The position numbers were made by a program, and so were the translations under genes. Under the pieces are notes generated by a model. That model had not been told where the DNA came from, ran no database searches, and worked only from the letters and a program-made list of their open reading frames with translations. A stretch of DNA of 64,000 nt from Acidovorax benzenivorans (GTDB lineage: Bacteria > Pseudomonadota > Gammaproteobacteria > Burkholderiales > Burkholderiaceae_C): positions 124,001-188,000 of the forward strand of contig NZ_JAPCKI010000001.1 in NCBI RefSeq assembly GCF_028680575.1, in the 5' to 3' direction. This document shows, piece by piece, positions 34,771 through 43,462 of the stretch (positions within the stretch are counted from its first letter, which is position 1; each line of letters begins with the position of its first letter).

Positions 34771-35682
34771 ATGAACCACCCGTTTCAAAGCAGCAACAAA
34801 GACGTGGCCCAGCGCTGGTCCAAATGGCAGCCCGACGCGCCGCAGCACGACGATGGCAAACAACCCGACGGCCAGCCCGAACGGCGCAAGGCGGGCAAAC
34901 ACCGCCGCACGGTGTCGCTCAAGGACTTTGATCCTTCAGCCAAGCCGTTTTCGCTGGGCGACAAGCTCAAGGACAAGGCCGCCACCGAGTCGATTGCGCA
35001 GGAGCTGGACACCCTGCAAAACCTGTTTTACGCCGACAAGCGCTACAAGCTGCTAGTGATCTTGCAGGGCACGGACACCGCAGGCAAGGACGGCACCATC
35101 CGGGGCGTGTTTGGCCGCATGAGCGCGCTGGGCGTGCACGCCGTGGGCTGGAGCGCTCCCACCGAGGTCGAGCGCGCCCACGACTACCTGTGGCGCATTC
35201 ACCAAAAGGTGCCCGGCGCGGGCGAGATCACGGTGTTCAACCGCAGCCACTACGAGGATGTGCTGGTGCCCGCCGTGAACGGGTGGATCACCCCGGAGCA
35301 GCACCACCAGCGCTTTGGCCACATCAACGACTTTGAGCGCATGCTCACGCACACCGGCACCATCGTGCTCAAGTTCATGCTGCACATCAGCGCCGACGAG
35401 CAGCGCGAACGCCTGCAGGAGCGCCTGGACGACCCCGCCAAACACTGGAAGTTCTCGATGAGCGACATCGAGGCGCGCAAGCAGTGGAGCCAGTACCAGA
35501 AGGCCTACGAGATGCTGCTGGCCGCCACGCACACGCCCTGGGCGCCGTGGACCATCGTGCCCGCCAATTCCAAGACGCATCGCAACCTGATGATCGCCAC
35601 GCTGGTGCGCGAGGTGCTTGCGGGCCTGGACCTGCGCTACCCGCCGGGCGACCCGGCGCTGCAGAAGATCCGCATCGAATAG
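34771..35682 (+). CDS. ppk2: Polyphosphate kinase 2 family protein
   Basis: 303 residues. Nucleotide phosphorylation with polyphosphate. Walker A GTDTAGKDGTIRG (about residue 99), Walker B region TVFNRSHYEDVLVP, lid-like DDPAKHWKFSMSDIEARKQW. The single-domain size and the charged N-terminal extension (NKDVAQRWSKWQPD...) resemble PPK2 class III enzymes that use AMP or ADP; the class cannot be fixed by eye. AGGAG lies 5 nt before ATG 34771, deciding it over ATG 34750. Cytosolic. Monocistronic, followed by a pentanucleotide repeat. Confidence 0.94.
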   Translation: MNHPFQSSNKDVAQRWSKWQPDAPQHDDGKQPDGQPERRKAGKHRRTVSLKDFDPSAKPFSLGDKLKDKAATESIAQELDTLQNLFYADKRYKLLVILQGTDTAGKDGTIRGVFGRMSALGVHAVGWSAPTEVERAHDYLWRIHQKVPGAGEITVFNRSHYEDVLVPAVNGWITPEQHHQRFGHINDFERMLTHTGTIVLKFMLHISADEQRERLQERLDDPAKHWKFSMSDIEARKQWSQYQKAYEMLLAATHTPWAPWTIVPANSKTHRNLMIATLVREVLAGLDLRYPPGDPALQKIRIE

Positions 35683-35695
35683 CCCCCCTCCCGCT

Positions 35696-35728
35696 GCACA
35701 GCACAGCACAGCACAGCACAGCACAGCA
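35696..35728. repeat. Pentanucleotide tandem repeat (GCACA) x6.6
   Basis: Six exact GCACA units plus GCA, 14 nt after the ppk2 stop. Not inside any supported gene. It is part of a 335-nt stretch (35683-36017) that otherwise holds only the palindrome at 35917 and the gdhA ribosome site AAGGAA. Confidence 0.95.
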
Positions 35729-35916
35729 AGGCTGTCGCCTGGCGCCGGCACGGTGGCGTCGGCAGATGCAGATGCAGCGGCCGCTGGGCGTGCGCGTTCG
35801 GACTTGATGATTTCTGCCACCGGCGCGGCGCAGGTGGGGGCAGACCCTGCAACGCGCGGGCCGTCACCCAGCCCGTTGATTGCCGCACTGCAGCATTGAA
35901 AGGCGTCCTGCCAATG

Positions 35917-35933
35917 TATGCATTAAATGCATA
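35917..35933. promoter_or_regulatory. Perfect 17-bp palindrome upstream of glutamate dehydrogenase
   Basis: TATGCATTAAATGCATA: two perfect 8-bp half sites around one base, 84 nt before the gdhA ATG. Such an AT-rich perfect dyad in GC-rich DNA suggests a repressor or activator operator; the protein is unknown. Confidence 0.6.
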
Positions 35934-36017
35934 ACCCACAAACACACTGGCCTTGGACAGTGCCCCAGGCCAGGCATAAGCTTCGCAGCCTGAACTGATC
36001 CCACAAGGAAATTCACC

Positions 36018-37325
36018 ATGTCGCAACCCGCTGGCGCCCCCGCCGCACAATCCCACCCCCTGCCCTCATACCTGCAGGCCGACCACCTCGGCCCCTGGGG
36101 CAACTACCTGCAGCAGGTAGACCGCGTCACCCCCTACCTGGGCAGCCTGGCGCGCTGGGTGGAAACGCTCAAGCGCCCCAAGCGCATCCTGATCGTGGAC
36201 GTGCCGATCGAGCTGGACAACGGCACCATCGCCCACTACGAGGGCTACCGCGTGCAGCACAACCTGAGCCGGGGCCCCGGCAAGGGCGGCGTGCGTTTCC
36301 ACCAGGACGTGACACTGTCCGAAGTGATGGCCCTGTCGGCCTGGATGTCGGTCAAGAACGCCGCCGTGAACGTGCCCTACGGCGGTGCCAAAGGCGGCAT
36401 CCGCGTGGACCCCAAGAAGCTGTCGATGGGTGAGCTGGAGCGCCTGACGCGCCGCTACACCAGCGAAATCGGCCTGCTCATCGGCCCCTCCAAGGACATC
36501 CCTGCGCCTGATGTGAACACCAACGGCCAGATCATGGCCTGGATGATGGACACGTATTCGATGAACACCGGCGCCACCTCCACCGGCGTGGTCACCGGCA
36601 AGCCCGTGGACCTGGGCGGCTCGCTGGGCCGTGTCGAGGCCACCGGCCGCGGCGTGTACACCGTGGGCGTGGAAGCCGCCAAGCTGACCGGCCTGGCGCT
36701 GGACGGCGCCCGCGTGGCGGTGCAGGGCTTTGGCAACGTGGGCGGCATTGCTGCCAAGCTGTTTGCCGAAGCAGGCGCCAAGGTGGTGGCCGTGCAAGAC
36801 CACACCGGCACCATCTTCAACAGCAAGGGCGTTGACGTGCCTGCACTGCTGGCCCATGTGAAGACCCGTGGCGGCGTGGGCGGCTTTGCTGGCGCCGACG
36901 TGATGAAGGCCGAAGAGTTCTGGGGCGTGGACTGCGAGATCCTGATCCCCGCCGCCCTGGAAGGCCAGATCACCAAGGACAACGCGGGCCAGATCAAGGC
37001 CAAGCTGGTGATCGAAGGCGCCAACGGCCCCACGACCACCGAGGCCGACGACATCCTGCACGACAAGGGCGTGCTGGTGCTGCCCGACGTGATCGCCAAC
37101 GCTGGCGGCGTGACGGTGAGCTACTTTGAATGGGTGCAGGATTTCTCCAGCTTCTTCTGGAGCGAGGACGAGATCAACGCCCGCCTGGTGCGCATCATGC
37201 AAGAGGCCTTTGCGGGCATCTGGCAAGTGGCGCAAGAGCACAAGGTGAGCCTGCGCACCGCCACCTTCATCGTGGCCTGCCAGCGCATCCTGCACGCCCG
37301 CGAAATGCGCGGCCTGTATCCATGA
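36018..37325 (+). CDS. gdhA: Glutamate dehydrogenase (Glu/Leu/Phe/Val dehydrogenase family)
   Basis: 435 residues. Oxidative deamination of glutamate to 2-oxoglutarate, or the reverse. Substrate domain with the catalytic-lysine region [18 protein letters not shown]; dinucleotide-binding motif [21 protein letters not shown]-terminal [15 protein letters not shown]. The roughly 430-residue length fits hexameric NAD-type (RocG/GudB-like) enzymes. AAGGAA lies 7 nt before the ATG. Single gene with a terminator 80 nt downstream and a strong palindrome upstream. Confidence 0.96.
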   Translation: MSQPAGAPAAQSHPLPSYLQADHLGPWGNYLQQVDRVTPYLGSLARWVETLKRPKRILIVDVPIELDNGTIAHYEGYRVQHNLSRGPGKGGVRFHQDVTLSEVMALSAWMSVKNAAVNVPYGGAKGGIRVDPKKLSMGELERLTRRYTSEIGLLIGPSKDIPAPDVNTNGQIMAWMMDTYSMNTGATSTGVVTGKPVDLGGSLGRVEATGRGVYTVGVEAAKLTGLALDGARVAVQGFGNVGGIAAKLFAEAGAKVVAVQDHTGTIFNSKGVDVPALLAHVKTRGGVGGFAGADVMKAEEFWGVDCEILIPAALEGQITKDNAGQIKAKLVIEGANGPTTTEADDILHDKGVLVLPDVIANAGGVTVSYFEWVQDFSSFFWSEDEINARLVRIMQEAFAGIWQVAQEHKVSLRTATFIVACQRILHAREMRGLYP

Positions 37326-37406
37326 TGCCTGCCGTGGTCTGAATTTTCTCGCAGCGCTGGCCCACCGCCAGCGCCCCGAATCCAGGTGCGCCAAAAGCGC
37401 CCGGCA

Positions 37407-37437
37407 AAGCCGCCCTCACCACAGGGCGGCTTTTTTT
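37407..37437 (+). terminator. Rho-independent terminator after gdhA
   Basis: Stem AAGCCGCCCT (37407-37416) with AGGGCGGCTT (37423-37432), then a run of T to 37437. Confidence 0.92.
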
Positions 37438-37497
37438 ATGCCTGCCTCTTTTCTTTCTTGACGGGCCATTGAGTCGGCATCTTTGCACATGAGAAAT

Positions 37498-37557
37498 CCG
37501 TTCGGGCTGAGCTTGTCGTAGCCCTGCGCGGCGCTTCGACAGGCTCAGCGTGAACGG
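37498..37557. repeat. Long palindromic repeat, family C
   Basis: Two 21-nt arms (37498-37518 and 37537-37557) carrying GGGCTGAGCTTGTCG and CGACAGGCTCAGC; arms pair with three mismatches around an 18-nt GC-rich loop. A half copy (CAAGCTCAGCCCGAACGG) lies at 55546-55563. The GCTGAGCCTGTCG-type palindrome is common between genes in this bacterial group. Confidence 0.85.
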
Positions 37558-37591
37558 TTTGCGTAAGTTCACGCCAAGCACGTGCGCAGCG

Positions 37592-38686
37592 TCAAGCCCG
37601 ATCTATCGGAGGCACCGGCTCCACCCGCATGGCGTGGCAAAACGGCTGCTCGCAAGGCGCGCGGCCAGCGTAGGGGCAGCCTGGGGTATCGCAGTGGCCG
37701 CGCGCGCGGCGGCGCTGTTCGGCCTCCTCCTCATCGCGCCCGTAGCCGCTGGCCTGCAGCGCCAGCATCTGCAGCCATGGGTCGTTGCGCGCCTGCAGTT
37801 GCTCGCGCCCGTACACCAGGCTGGCGGCGGCACCCGCCCACGGGGCCAGCTCCAGCGCCAGCAAAGCACTGGTGTGCCCCCCCACGGGAGCACCACCGTG
37901 CGCATCGCCCGCCAGCACCGTCGGTTGCAAGACCAACGCAAACAAGCCGCCCGCCAACGCCTGGGGCCGCCCGGCAAAGGCGGCTTGCAGCGTGCTGGCA
38001 GAGCCCGGTGGCGCTGCGGCAGGCGCGGCAGGTTGCGCCTGCAACCACGCCGCTGGCACACGCAGCGTGGAGGAGAAGGCGCGCTCACCCTGCTCGGTAA
38101 GCACACGGCCCTGACCCACCAGCCAGGTTTGCAGCGGGGGCACATCGGCATCGGCGGCCACGCCACCGCCCGCCGCAGGCCCCCAGGGCTGCGCCACCAC
38201 CACGCGCGGTGGCGCCGCAGGGGCAAGCTGCTGCACCAGCGCCTGGAGCAGCCCCCGCATGGCGGGCGACACGCCCTGCGCAGGCCATGCAGCACCCTCC
38301 ACCGCTTCAGCGCCGCCAGCAGCCGCGGCCGCCAAGGTGGCTGCAGCCGCAGGGGGCAAAGGCGCGGCCCGGGGCGCGGCCGGTGCTGCGTTGCCCTGCG
38401 CAACCCCACCCTGGCCTTGCGCCTGCAGCGCCTGGCTGGCGCGGGGCGACAGGCTCACCCGGTCGGCCAGCGCCGGGTCACGGGCCCCCTCGGGCAACGG
38501 CGGCGGGGCCAAAGGCGTGGCAGGGATTGGCGTGGGGGACGGCGGAGCCCCAGGGGTGGGCGCCGCCACACCGGTGCCCCCTTTGTCTGCGCCCAGCAGC
38601 ATGCTTTGCCGCTGCAAAGCAGCTTCGGCCAGCACCTGGGCTGCGGCGGGCACAGGGCTGCGGGGGGGATCCATTTGGATGGACAT
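37592..38686 (-). CDS. Unrecognised Ala/Pro-rich protein with a C-terminal cysteine motif
   Basis: 364 residues from ATG 38686 (MSIQMDPPRSPVPAAAQ). The N-terminal half is low-complexity, Ala/Pro/Gly-rich, and probably disordered. The C-terminal half contains VVVAQPWGPAAGG, LVGQGRVLTEQGERAFSSTL, a beta-like LAGGLFALVLQPTVLAG, and SALLALELAPWAGAAASLVY, ending in a cluster CDTPGCPYAGRAPCEQPFC with four cysteines that may bind a metal. No signal peptide or membrane helix. Overall architecture recalls flagellar hook-length-type proteins (disordered N-terminus, folded C-terminus) but no flagellar genes are near. Function unknown. Confidence 0.7.
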   Translation of the reverse strand: MSIQMDPPRSPVPAAAQVLAEAALQRQSMLLGADKGGTGVAAPTPGAPPSPTPIPATPLAPPPLPEGARDPALADRVSLSPRASQALQAQGQGGVAQGNAAPAAPRAAPLPPAAAATLAAAAAGGAEAVEGAAWPAQGVSPAMRGLLQALVQQLAPAAPPRVVVAQPWGPAAGGGVAADADVPPLQTWLVGQGRVLTEQGERAFSSTLRVPAAWLQAQPAAPAAAPPGSASTLQAAFAGRPQALAGGLFALVLQPTVLAGDAHGGAPVGGHTSALLALELAPWAGAAASLVYGREQLQARNDPWLQMLALQASGYGRDEEEAEQRRRARGHCDTPGCPYAGRAPCEQPFCHAMRVEPVPPIDRA

Positions 38687-38796
38687 GGCGGCAAGGCGGT
38701 GTGGCTGAACGGTGGGGCGCAAGGCCAAGCCTGGCCCAGTGCAGCGGAGATGCCAGATTCTGTTCCCATTCAACCCGCATGAAAAGCGGCTGCCCA

Positions 38797-38857
38797 ATCA
38801 CTATCAAAACAATAGCTGCCAGCGCTTTCATATCAAGAGCTAGAGGCACTTTTTATT
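38797..38857 (+). repeat. Dispersed intergenic repeat, family B copy 5
   Basis: Contains AATAGCTGCCAGCGCTTTCA and AAGAGCTAGAGGCACTTT; diverged from the consensus in the right arm. Between two divergent genes. Confidence 0.65.
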
Positions 38858-38890
38858 AACAATCTTACGGGTTTGGCAGACAATCGGCCC

Positions 38891-39535
38891 ATGCCCCACG
38901 CTGCGCCACCTACACCGCTGCCCCGCCATCGCCCCAACCCCCACCGCGGCGTGGCGCCCGCGTTGCTCGCCGCCGTGCTGGGCTACCTGCTGCTCAGCGC
39001 CTGGGTCTACGCCCCCGCGTGGGAGCGCGCCTTCCGCTCGGACGCCTCGCCCGTGGCCTGGCTGTCGAGTGCGCTGCTGCTCACGCTCAGCATCACCGCC
39101 CTGCGGCTGGTGGGCGAACGCGCCCTGCCCCGCCTGCTGGGGGCGTGGCTGGCGGTGGCGTTTTTGGTGCTGGCGCTGGACGAGCAGTTCATGCTGCACG
39201 AGCTGTGGAAGTTCCGCTGCCACGAATGGACCGCCGCCTGCCAGTACAGCACCGTGCGCGAGGCCCCCATGCTGGCCGTGGCCGTCATCGGTCTACTCAC
39301 CCTGGCCTGGCTGCACCGCGCCTTGGGCCACCGCAGCACGCGCGCCCTGCTGTGGGCGGGCCTGGCCGTGGGCTGGCTGGCGATTGGCGTGGACCAGTGG
39401 CCTGAAGTGCAACCGCGCCTGCCGTGGCTGCCCGAGTTGCCGCCGCTGCTGGCCACGCTGGAAGAAGGGCTGGAAGTGGTGGCCGAGGCCCTGGTGCTGA
39501 CAGCGCTGCTGCGGCAGCCGGGCACCCAGGGGTGA
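38891..39535 (+). CDS. Unrecognised polytopic membrane protein
   Basis: 214 residues with about five or six predicted membrane helices: APALLAAVLGYLLLSAWVYA, WLSSALLLTLSITALRLVGE, LLGAWLAVAFLVLALDEQFM, APMLAVAVIGLLTLAWLHRA, ALLWAGLAVGWLAIGVDQWP, and a weak C-terminal one. A conserved-looking DEQFMLHE sits at the end of the third helix, and WTAACQYS contains a cysteine in a loop. ATG 38891 is preferred to an in-frame TTG at 38873. I do not recognise the family; similar layouts occur in small hypothetical proteins of this group. Confidence 0.72.
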   Translation: MPHAAPPTPLPRHRPNPHRGVAPALLAAVLGYLLLSAWVYAPAWERAFRSDASPVAWLSSALLLTLSITALRLVGERALPRLLGAWLAVAFLVLALDEQFMLHELWKFRCHEWTAACQYSTVREAPMLAVAVIGLLTLAWLHRALGHRSTRALLWAGLAVGWLAIGVDQWPEVQPRLPWLPELPPLLATLEEGLEVVAEALVLTALLRQPGTQG

Positions 39536-39581
39536 TCCCACACGGACACAGCACTAAACACTTGCATTCATGAGGCACCGC

Positions 39582-40223
39582 ATGCGCTCCATCCAACGCA
39601 TTTCCACCACCATCGCTTGCCTAGCCATGGCGGCGGTGGCATACGCCCAGCCGCCTGAATTTGCCAGTGCCAAAGCGGCGGTCGCGGCCCTGTTTCCGCA
39701 GCAGACTTTCGTGGAATGGACCTCCACGACGGGCGACTGGAACGGAGATGGCGTCCAGGACCTGGCCCTGCTCCTCAACGAAGTCAATGGACCCTCGGAT
39801 GCGCCGATGGAAATCCGCCTCGTGGTGCTGACAGGCACGCCAGGCGGCCAGTACACGCTTCTGTCTGCCTCTGCCAGCTATTGCAAGGCACAGAAGTTCT
39901 TCAACCTGGAGGCCAAGGGCTCATCGCTTTTTGTCACCGCTGTGGACAAAGCCGAAGGCGATGTGTCGGCTACCACGGCGCTTCAATTCCGTTTCAGCCC
40001 ACAGCGTGGCGACTTTGAGCTGATCGGCAAGGAAAACCTTTGGGAGGTGCAAGGCAAGGAGTACGGGCGCACCAGCGTCAACTATCTGGCAGGCAAGCTC
40101 ACGCTCTACGAGCGGGTGAAAGGACGCGTCAAAGTCAACAAGGAAAAGCGCTTTGAGGCACCCAGGCTGGCAAGGCTGAATGGATTTGATTGCAATAGCT
40201 ACGACGATGGCGTGTCGAATTGA
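39582..40223 (+). CDS. Unrecognised secreted protein
   Basis: 213 residues. Signal peptide MRSIQRISTTIACLAMAAVA with cleavage near AYAQ-PP. The mature part has a GDWNGDGVQDLALLL motif, the calcium-loop pattern of VCBS/FG-GAP repeats, in a single copy, and a beta-rich remainder (QFRFSPQRGDFELIGKENLW). Start ATG 39582 has GAGG 6 nt upstream and gives a normal signal peptide; ATG 39570 adds four residues. Lower GC than neighbours near its 3' end. Probably periplasmic; role unknown. The IS element inserted 82 nt downstream of its stop. Confidence 0.75.
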   Translation: MRSIQRISTTIACLAMAAVAYAQPPEFASAKAAVAALFPQQTFVEWTSTTGDWNGDGVQDLALLLNEVNGPSDAPMEIRLVVLTGTPGGQYTLLSASASYCKAQKFFNLEAKGSSLFVTAVDKAEGDVSATTALQFRFSPQRGDFELIGKENLWEVQGKEYGRTSVNYLAGKLTLYERVKGRVKVNKEKRFEAPRLARLNGFDCNSYDDGVSN

Positions 40224-40300
40224 AAACCCGACCGATTTCTTTGGGCCAATGAAGCAATAACCCCCATGTTGACTGTGGCCTCGCGGTGGTTGATGCAGGG

Positions 40301-41272
40301 CTATTTGTCGCATCCCGGACGATCATATGGCCGCTTGTGAAACAGATCCGGCCTCTCCTGGTACCACTGCTTTATGGCGTGCATCGGCGTGTTGCTCTTG
40401 AGCGCTGATTGCGGCAGCTGGTGGTTGTACAAGGCCACATAGCGCAACAAGGTCTGCTCCATATCCTCACGGCTGTTGAATCGGTGGGTCTTCAGAACGT
40501 CAGCAATGCGCCCATTAAAGCGCTCCACCATGCCGTTGGTTCTGGGCGTCCTGGGCTGAGTCAGCCGGTGCTCTATGCCCAGCTCCTGGCACAGCTGGTC
40601 GAACTCATGGTTGCCGCTGGGTTCGCGTTCCTTGCTGGCAAACAGGCGGTCCGTGAACTCCTTGCCGTTGTCGGTCAGCAGCTTGTTGATCTTGATCGGA
40701 CAGGCCTTGTGCAGTGCCTTCAGGAAGGCCTGCGCACTGGCAGCCGTCTTGTTGGCATTGAACTGCACAAACACCCAGCGCGTGGCTCTGTCGATGGCCA
40801 CGAACAGATAGCGCCGACTGCTCTCGTCTTGCATCTGGGGCAGGTACTTCACATCCACGTGCACATAGCCTGGCTCGTAGTTCTTGAAGGCCTTGTAGGC
40901 CACAGCAGGCTCCTGGGGCTTGAGGGCGTTGAGGTTGCCCGCTCCATGGCGGCGCAGGCACCTGTCCAGGCCCGAGCGTGAGACATGGGGGCAAATGAAC
41001 TCGCGCGTGACCGCCAACAGGTCATCCAGGGGCAACAGCAAGGTACGCCGCAGGTGCACCACCACGGTCTCTTGCGCAGGCGTGAGCACGGTCTGCAGAC
41101 GATGGGCCGTGTGCGAGCGGTCCCCAAAGACGGAGCGCTTCTTCCACTTGTAAACCGTCTGCTCGGTGATGCCAAAGCGCTGGGCCAGGACACTGGCTGT
41201 CTCGTCGCTGGCCGCGATCTCGGCGCGCACGGCAGGCGTGGTACGGGCGTTCTTGTGCAGGGCAATCAACAT
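40301..41272 (-). CDS. IS481-type transposase
   Basis: 323 residues. N-terminal helix-turn-helix (ASVLAQRFGITEQTVYKWKK), then an integrase core with the DDE triad: Asp in VHVDVKYLP, Asp in KLLTDNGKEFTD, Glu in GMVERFNGRIADVL. Full-length and uninterrupted, so probably active or recently active. ATG 41272 was chosen over the frame opening at 41365 because the homologous start MLIALHKNARTTPAVRAEI is typical. The reading frame passes through the left inverted repeat; the TAG stop (40303-40301) lies in the duplicated target sequence, outside the element itself. Confidence 0.93.
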   Translation of the reverse strand: MLIALHKNARTTPAVRAEIAASDETASVLAQRFGITEQTVYKWKKRSVFGDRSHTAHRLQTVLTPAQETVVVHLRRTLLLPLDDLLAVTREFICPHVSRSGLDRCLRRHGAGNLNALKPQEPAVAYKAFKNYEPGYVHVDVKYLPQMQDESSRRYLFVAIDRATRWVFVQFNANKTAASAQAFLKALHKACPIKINKLLTDNGKEFTDRLFASKEREPSGNHEFDQLCQELGIEHRLTQPRTPRTNGMVERFNGRIADVLKTHRFNSREDMEQTLLRYVALYNHQLPQSALKSNTPMHAIKQWYQERPDLFHKRPYDRPGCDK

Positions 41273-41382
41273 GGCTTCACTCCCCGGGTGGATTGCAACG
41301 ACTCTATCAACTCTTGCAAAACGGCTCTGGCCATGAAGAGCGGATAGCGGTTTGAGTCTATGCAATCATCCGGGATGCGACA
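40306..41382 (-). mobile_element. Intact IS481-family insertion sequence with 6-bp target duplication
   Basis: 1077 bp. Ends are inverted repeats: the left end starts TGTCGCATCCCGGACGATCA; the right end, read inward on the minus strand, starts TGTCGCATCCCGGATGATTG. Both are flanked by GCTATT (40300-40305 and 41383-41388), an exact 6-bp target site duplication. The element carries only the transposase gene. Confidence 0.95.
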
Positions 41383-41474
41383 GCTATTGAACAAGATCGC
41401 CTGTCGCCGCGTTGACAGCCGCCACACGCGCCCAAACCTACATTGCCGTTGTCCACCTGCCTGGAGGCAACGCG

Positions 41475-41900
41475 ATGCATTCACTTCACGACCCCCTCGC
41501 GCAAATTCGCGCAATCAACCAGACTGCCGCCTTCAATCGATGGTGCAACATGGAGGTCATCAGCGCGGAACCCGGCAAGGTCGAAATCGCCATGCCTTGG
41601 CGACCGGAAGCCGGCCAGTACGCGGGCTTCTTGCACGCAGGCCTGGTCGGCGCGCTCATCGATACGGCTTGCGGCTTCGCTGCCGCCACGGTGGTCGGGC
41701 GGGTGTTGGCATCGCACTATTCGGTCAACTGCCTGCGCCCAGCAGTTGGCGAACGATTCATTGCCCGAGCCCGTGTCGTCAAGCCGGGCAAAACACAGGT
41801 CTTCACCGCCTGTGAGTTGTATGCCCAGGCTGGAGGCGCCGAGAAGCTGGTCGCCACCGGTGAAACGCTGCTCTCGGTGGTGACAGGCGAAGTGGCCTGA
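41475..41900 (+). CDS. PaaI-family hotdog thioesterase
   Basis: 141 residues, single hotdog domain: GQYAGFLHAGLVGALIDTAC (the HAG-x8-D region of PaaI/4HBT enzymes), then ASHYSVNCLRPAVGERFIAR. Acyl-CoA thioesterase activity expected; substrate unknown. GGAGG 7 nt upstream supports ATG 41475 over ATG 41412. Located 92 nt beyond the IS right end; the IS may have separated it from an earlier promoter. Confidence 0.92.
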   Translation: MHSLHDPLAQIRAINQTAAFNRWCNMEVISAEPGKVEIAMPWRPEAGQYAGFLHAGLVGALIDTACGFAAATVVGRVLASHYSVNCLRPAVGERFIARARVVKPGKTQVFTACELYAQAGGAEKLVATGETLLSVVTGEVA

Positions 41901-41945
41901 GCGGTGCTTTCGGTGGGCCAGTTAGTGGCCCAGCCTCCACAAGCA

Positions 41946-43316
41946 TCAAGTGCACTCTTGATCCTCCCAAGCCCCCGCGCGAAACCACTGGCCGTTGATA
42001 TTGAGGTACCACCGCCAGTCAAAAATCGGCTCTAAGCTCATGCCGCCGGGCGCGGGGGTGTCGATGCGCAGGATGTCTGCAATGCCATCGCGGTCCAGGT
42101 CGATTTCATGCACCAGCACGGCGGTGGATTTGCGCTGGGGTTTGGGCCGCTCAGGCGGTTCTGCGGGGATCATCCAACTGGTGGGGTAACGCTGGGTCTT
42201 GACCTTCACGGCGTCGGGCGGCAGCTTGCCGGGTACCACGAGGCGCACAAGCACTTCGGCGGTGTCTGGCAGTTTGGCGTAGCCGCGCACCGGCTGGGCT
42301 TCTTCGCCAGGGTCGTTGAACCCACGGCCTGGGTAGTGGCCGCCGCAGTAGTGGGCTTCGTTGCTGATGTCCCAATAGCGCTGGCGCATGGCGTGTGCGC
42401 CCACCAGGCCCTGGTGGGTGATGGCGTAGAGGCTGAGCGCGGGGGCAAAGGCCTGGTCGGCAGTGCCTACGTCCCAGAAGCCGGTGATGTAGTCGATCTC
42501 TGGGCCTTGGTGGCGGGTGAACCGGCCCACGGGCGCCCCCGTGGGGATGACGCTGATGCGCGTGCCCGCCACGGCCGCCAGCCCGTCGGCATCGGTCTCG
42601 TGCAGCAGGGCCACGCTGGCGTGGCTGCGAAAGTACGACGGCGCAATCGCAGGCAACACAGGTTTGGTGGCCAGAGGGGCCACGGCAGGCTGGTACTCCG
42701 TGCCGCGCGTGGCCAGTTTCAGATCGTCCAGCGGGTTGATGGGGCGGCCTCGGTCGATCTCTTGTTCAGGCCGCAACAGCACGCCAGTGCGCAGCAGCTT
42801 TTTGGCGGCTTCAAACTCAGGGCGCGTGGGGTACTGCACTGGCATTTCATGCGCGTGGCTTTTGACCAGCGCGGGCAATTGCAGCGCAGGCGGGCGCGGC
42901 AGGGCGTTGCCGTAAGCGCGCAAGCGGTTAGGCGATGGGGCGACCCAGAAGGCACGGGCAGCGTCTTTGCCCGCTTGGGCCAGGGTGAGGGGTTGGTCGG
43001 CCAGCAGGTTGCAGGCGATGTGGGCTTGCAGGGGCTCAGGCAAAGGCGGTCCCAAGCGCGCATCGCCTGCGTAGAGCACAGCGCACCAGCCATCGCGTTC
43101 GATGAGCTGCTGCAGCACCGTGTTGGCGGGCACCTGGGCCACGATGCGAGACTGCGGCTGGGCCGACTCGCGCAGGTTGACCCATGAGCCCTGCACGTAG
43201 CGCGGTTTGGCGGGCGCCACGCCTGGCGCCGTCTGCTGGGCGCTGGCGGGCGACAGGCAACACAAGGACGCCCAGAGGGCAACAACAGACAAACGGAAAC
43301 GTTCGGGGTGCAGCAT
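41946..43316 (-). CDS. Secreted SH3-like-domain protein, function unknown
   Basis: 456 residues. Signal peptide residues 1-26 (LSVVALWASLCCLSPASA-QQ). Bacterial SH3 motif after it: VQGSWVNLRESAQPQSRIVA then VPANTVLQQLIERDGWCAVL. The remaining 350 residues form an unrecognised domain with VGAHAMRQRYWDISNEAHYC and a final VHEIDLDRDGIADILRIDTP, which looks like a calcium-binding FG-GAP loop, followed by DWRWYLNINGQWFRAGAW. ATG 43316 gives a clean signal peptide. Probably periplasmic or outer-membrane-associated; an envelope or peptidoglycan role is suggested by the SH3 domain only. Confidence 0.78.
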   Translation of the reverse strand: MLHPERFRLSVVALWASLCCLSPASAQQTAPGVAPAKPRYVQGSWVNLRESAQPQSRIVAQVPANTVLQQLIERDGWCAVLYAGDARLGPPLPEPLQAHIACNLLADQPLTLAQAGKDAARAFWVAPSPNRLRAYGNALPRPPALQLPALVKSHAHEMPVQYPTRPEFEAAKKLLRTGVLLRPEQEIDRGRPINPLDDLKLATRGTEYQPAVAPLATKPVLPAIAPSYFRSHASVALLHETDADGLAAVAGTRISVIPTGAPVGRFTRHQGPEIDYITGFWDVGTADQAFAPALSLYAITHQGLVGAHAMRQRYWDISNEAHYCGGHYPGRGFNDPGEEAQPVRGYAKLPDTAEVLVRLVVPGKLPPDAVKVKTQRYPTSWMIPAEPPERPKPQRKSTAVLVHEIDLDRDGIADILRIDTPAPGGMSLEPIFDWRWYLNINGQWFRAGAWEDQECT

Positions 43317-43462
43317 GGTCGGTTCGCGGGGGGGGTCGCAAGGGGAACGCGCCCCACAGGCCCGCAGGCGCGTGGTAAACGGCGCCGTGGCATCGTAGTG
43401 CAAGGCGCGAACACCCCGCAATGCCGCGTTGCGTGTGCGCCTCGGCGCCTCAGCGCACCGCC

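Noticed and set aside
35637..36056. Minus-strand frames crossing the GCACA repeat as a phase-variable gene
   Set aside because: No domain, no ribosome site and composition of a shadow frame; the repeat is treated as intergenic.
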